From UBA4416 sp020846025 (lineage in GTDB: Bacteria; Bacteroidota; Bacteroidia; B-17B0; Aurantibacillaceae), in NCBI GenBank assembly GCA_963169295.1, contig CAUJDD010000072.1, forward strand, positions 1 to 23,970: a DNA stretch of 23,970 bases. Direction: 5' to 3'. A model generated the notes under the pieces. It ran no database searches. It was not told the DNA's origin and was given only the letters and a program-made list of their open reading frames with translations. Shown here piece by piece: positions 22,807 to 23,970 of the stretch. Position numbers and translations under genes: made by a program. Each line of letters opens with the position of its first letter. Within the stretch, counting starts at the first letter, position 1.

Positions 22807-23169
22807 GTCATCCTGTGAAAAAACTCAATATAATTAACACAAGCTGTTTGTTATTTATGAAATAAATATACAAATAAAAATGGAAAACAAGTATCTTTGT
22901 GTATGCCAATCATAAGTCCTAAAAACCGTGCACAAGTTGAGTTTAAGAGCCTCGAAGATTTTATTGAAAAGGATAATGAATCTGTAAACAAAGTATGAAG
23001 TTTTAATTTAAAAAGCCACCCATCAATTTTTAAAACCCCATAATATATTTTTTTTTGAAACAGAGGCTCCAGAAGCTTCATTCAACAGTTTGCAAGCAGG
23101 CATCAGTTTTTGGCTATTGTCCACCCCTGGATTTGAGCAGCCTTGCACCAAAAATTGTGCTTGCTTGCT
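22807..23169. repeat. Array repeat R3 with transposase fragment (363 bases)
   Basis: The left end, GTCATCCTGTGAAAAAACTC, matches R4 for about 90 bases through TATCTTTGTG. The middle encodes a transposase N-terminal fragment (22903-22998). The right part matches R1/R2 from 'ATGAAGTTTTAATTTAAAAA' to 'CTTCATTCAACA' at 23087. Beyond this the R1/R2 hairpin is replaced by 82 unrelated bases that have their own nested stem: GCAAGCA/TGCTTGC (23092-23098, 23158-23164) enclosing TTTTTGG/CCAAAAA (23107-23113, 23148-23154). Apart from the short fragment no gene is seen. Confidence 0.8.
22903..22998 (+). pseudogene. N-terminal remnant of an IS1182-type transposase, inside repeat R3
   Basis: The 31-codon frame reads 'MPIISPKNRAQVEFKSLE' and continues 'DFIEKDNESVNKV' to a TGA. 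The pattern 'R.Q..F.SLED.I..DN' is the start of IS1182-family (DUF772-containing) transposases, where 'PVRFIDAFV' would normally follow; here the sequence breaks off after 'DNE' and joins the right end of the repeat. A TATCTTTG -7 box (22892-22899) lies directly upstream. This looks like an internal deletion of a longer element. R4 preserves the same leader and runs off the window, so an intact copy may lie to the right. Family assignment is from memory of the motif. Confidence 0.55.
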
Positions 23170-23170
23170 G

Positions 23171-23470
23171 TTATGCAGCGTTGCGAACGTATTGCTTTAT
23201 TGTCTTTAGGTCTTTTTGCTTATGTTTTATTTCGACTTCGATGTCAAAGTCGTCTTGAAGTCCAAGCCAAAATTTAGCGGAGTTACCAAAAAATTTGGAT
23301 AGTCTTAGTGCTGTGTCCGCTGTGATTCGTCTATTACCTTTAATAATTTCGGAAATGCGAGTCTGTGGAATAGAGATTTCTTTTGAAAGTCTGTACGCGG
23401 TTATTTCAAGAGGGACTAAAAATTCCTCTAGTAAGATTTCACCTGGGTGAATGTTTTTTAACTTTTTCAT
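23171..23470 (-). CDS. higA: HigA-type XRE-family antitoxin
   Basis: The 99 residues start with the family opening 'NIHPGEILLEEFLVPLEITA', followed by a helix-turn-helix ('YRLSKEISIPQTRISEII', then 'NRRITADTALRLSKFFGNSA') and 'KFWLGLQDDFDIEVE'. HigA proteins bind their own operator and neutralise HigB. It sits 10 bases downstream of higB; the toxin-first order is characteristic of higBA. The stop codon forms part of the cassette's left inverted repeat. Confidence 0.94.
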   Translation of the reverse strand: MKKLKNIHPGEILLEEFLVPLEITAYRLSKEISIPQTRISEIIKGNRRITADTALRLSKFFGNSAKFWLGLQDDFDIEVEIKHKQKDLKTIKQYVRNAA

Positions 23471-23480
23471 GTCTTTGTTT

Positions 23481-23762
23481 TTAATGATAATCTATTAATT
23501 CAACATTAAAGGCGTTGCCATTTTCCCAACGAAAAATTATACGCCACTGGTCATTTACCCGAATTGAATAAAAGTCCTTACGATTACCTTTGAGTTTTTC
23601 AAGTCTGTTAGAGGGCGGAATCATAAGGTCTTTAATGTCAATGGAGTTGTTGAGCATTCTTAATTTTCTTCGTGTAGTTTCCTGTATGTCTGTCGGAAAA
23701 CTTTTTACCCATTCCCCGTCCCAAATTTTTTGAGTGGTCTTGTCGCCAAACGATACAATCAT
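23481..23762 (-). CDS. higB: HigB/RelE-type ribosome-dependent mRNase toxin
   Basis: The 93 residues match HigB-type RelE-superfamily toxins: 'SFGDKTTQKIWDGE', 'RRKLRMLNNSIDIKDL', 'PPSNRLEKLKGNRKDFYSIR', 'VNDQWRIIFRW' and the C-terminal 'VELIDYH'. The basic and aromatic residues of the RNase site (Arg in 'SIRVNDQWRI', His at the end) are present, so the toxin appears intact. Known members cut mRNA on the translating ribosome. The start ATG at 23762 has a clean promoter upstream (23787-23818) with a palindrome beside it. Confidence 0.94.
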   Translation of the reverse strand: MIVSFGDKTTQKIWDGEWVKSFPTDIQETTRRKLRMLNNSIDIKDLMIPPSNRLEKLKGNRKDFYSIRVNDQWRIIFRWENGNAFNVELIDYH

Positions 23763-23773
23763 ACTGTCTTTTT

Positions 23774-23786
23774 ACGTTACTAACGT
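23774..23786. promoter_or_regulatory. Probable higBA operator palindrome
   Basis: ACGTTA-C-TAACGT is a perfect 6-bp palindrome with a one-base centre, touching the -7 box of the higBA promoter. It is well placed for repression by HigA. Confidence 0.5.
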
Positions 23787-23818
23787 CAAAGATAAGCAAA
23801 TGTTCTCAAGGCTACAAA
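23787..23818 (-). promoter_or_regulatory. higBA promoter (TTTG-N20-TATCTTTG)
   Basis: On the minus strand TTTG (23815-23818) is followed by 20 bases and TATCTTTG (23787-23794), 24 bases before the higB ATG. It lies inside cassette 3. Confidence 0.6.
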
Positions 23819-23874
23819 TTTTTTTGAAGATAAAATTTCGTCTGTATTTGTCTGCCTGAGCAATGCGACATAAC

Positions 23875-23970
23875 GGCAGCCTGTGAAAAAACTCAATGTA
23901 ATTAACACAAGCTGTTTGTTATTTATGAAATAAATATACGAATAAAAAATCAAAAACAAGTATCTTTGTG
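23875..23970. repeat. Array repeat R4 (left part, cut by window edge)
   Basis: From GGCAGCCTGTGAAAAAACTC to TATCTTTGTG this copy matches R3 with only a few substitutions. If it continues as R3 does, the next bases begin the transposase reading frame just outside the window. Confidence 0.85.

Larger units (their letters stand above)
23170..23874. repeat. Cassette 3 with private inverted repeat (higBA)
   Basis: The left arm is GTTATGCAGCGTTGC (23170-23184). The right arm (23860-23874) is the reverse complement of GTTATGTCGCATTGC, 12 of 15 identical. The higA stop codon (23171-23173) lies within the left arm. Confidence 0.7.
21226..23970. mobile_element. Repeat-separated gene-cassette array (integron-like; integrase not seen)
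   Basis: Four related repeats (R1-R4) separate three short cassettes: mazEF, a WG-repeat gene and higBA. All five genes run on the - strand. Each cassette is bounded by a private imperfect inverted repeat with outermost GTTA/TAAC, and the conserved repeat begins exactly at those bases. In gene orientation each cassette starts at GTTA, carries its own promoter region and gene(s), and ends at TAAC at or a few bases after the stop codon, followed by the repeat. This parallels an integron array without integrase in view (CALIN). The array continues past the right edge; R1 is the last, left-truncated copy. Genes here look less A/T-rich than those to the left. Site length (225-363 bases) and the direction of the inverted repeats do not fit standard attC sites, so the class is uncertain. 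Confidence 0.6.

Noticed and set aside
22851..23258. Reading frames on both strands across repeat R3 and the end of higA
   Set aside because: No family resemblance; they cross the repeat/cassette border and the higA coding region.
21325..23874. Standard integron attC sites
   Set aside because: The GTTA cores do not fit GTTRRRY strictly, I find no paired L boxes inside the repeats, and the sites are too long. Integron-like is kept as a hypothesis only.
21226..23970. CRISPR array
   Set aside because: Repeats are hundreds of bases, only four, and the spacers between them are genes.

Overview
The window comes from a low-GC member of the Bacteroidota. The evidence is a type IX secretion (T9SS) sorting domain, a PorP/SprF protein, a DUF4249/TonB-receptor pair, a Reg_prop propeller sensor, and several promoters of the Bacteroidota form TTTG-N19/21-TAnnTTTG. 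Genus cannot be read from this sequence.

Region 1 (1-3250, + strand) is a T9SS-type surface cluster: the C-terminal end of a PKD-repeat protein with a type B sorting domain, a TPR/PD40 propeller protein, and a PorP/SprF barrel protein that appears to start at an ATT codon. Region 2 (3247-6755, - strand) is a tight four-gene operon: acyl-CoA carboxylase beta subunit, a small STAS-like protein, an exported alpha/beta hydrolase and a phosphoribosyltransferase. Region 3 (6892-10773, + strand) is a surface-sugar group: NAD-dependent epimerase, asparagine synthetase, a small membrane protein and a WcaF-like acetyltransferase. It ends at a bidirectional terminator shared with a tRNA-Lys gene on the other strand. 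Region 4 (11076-13893, + strand) holds an orphan protein and a kdnA-kdnB pair, which predicts 8-amino-Kdo in the lipopolysaccharide. Region 5 (13919-17159, - strand) is a TonB receptor plus DUF4249 lipoprotein operon. Region 6 (17479-21147, + strand) is one large gene fusing two predicted seven-bladed Reg_prop propellers and a Y_Y_Y domain to a SpoIIE-type phosphatase.

Region 7 (about 21226 to the right edge) is the most unusual. Three short cassettes, all with genes on the - strand (mazEF, a WG-repeat protein, higBA), are separated by four related copies of a long repeat. Each cassette is bounded exactly by its own imperfect inverted repeat, always beginning GTTA on one side and ending TAAC on the other. 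The inverted repeats differ between cassettes while the repeat between them is conserved. This resembles an integron cassette array without a visible integrase, but the spacer sites are longer than usual and the inverted repeats extend toward the gene, so it may be a different kind of cassette system. One repeat copy carries the N-terminal codons of a probable IS1182-type transposase.
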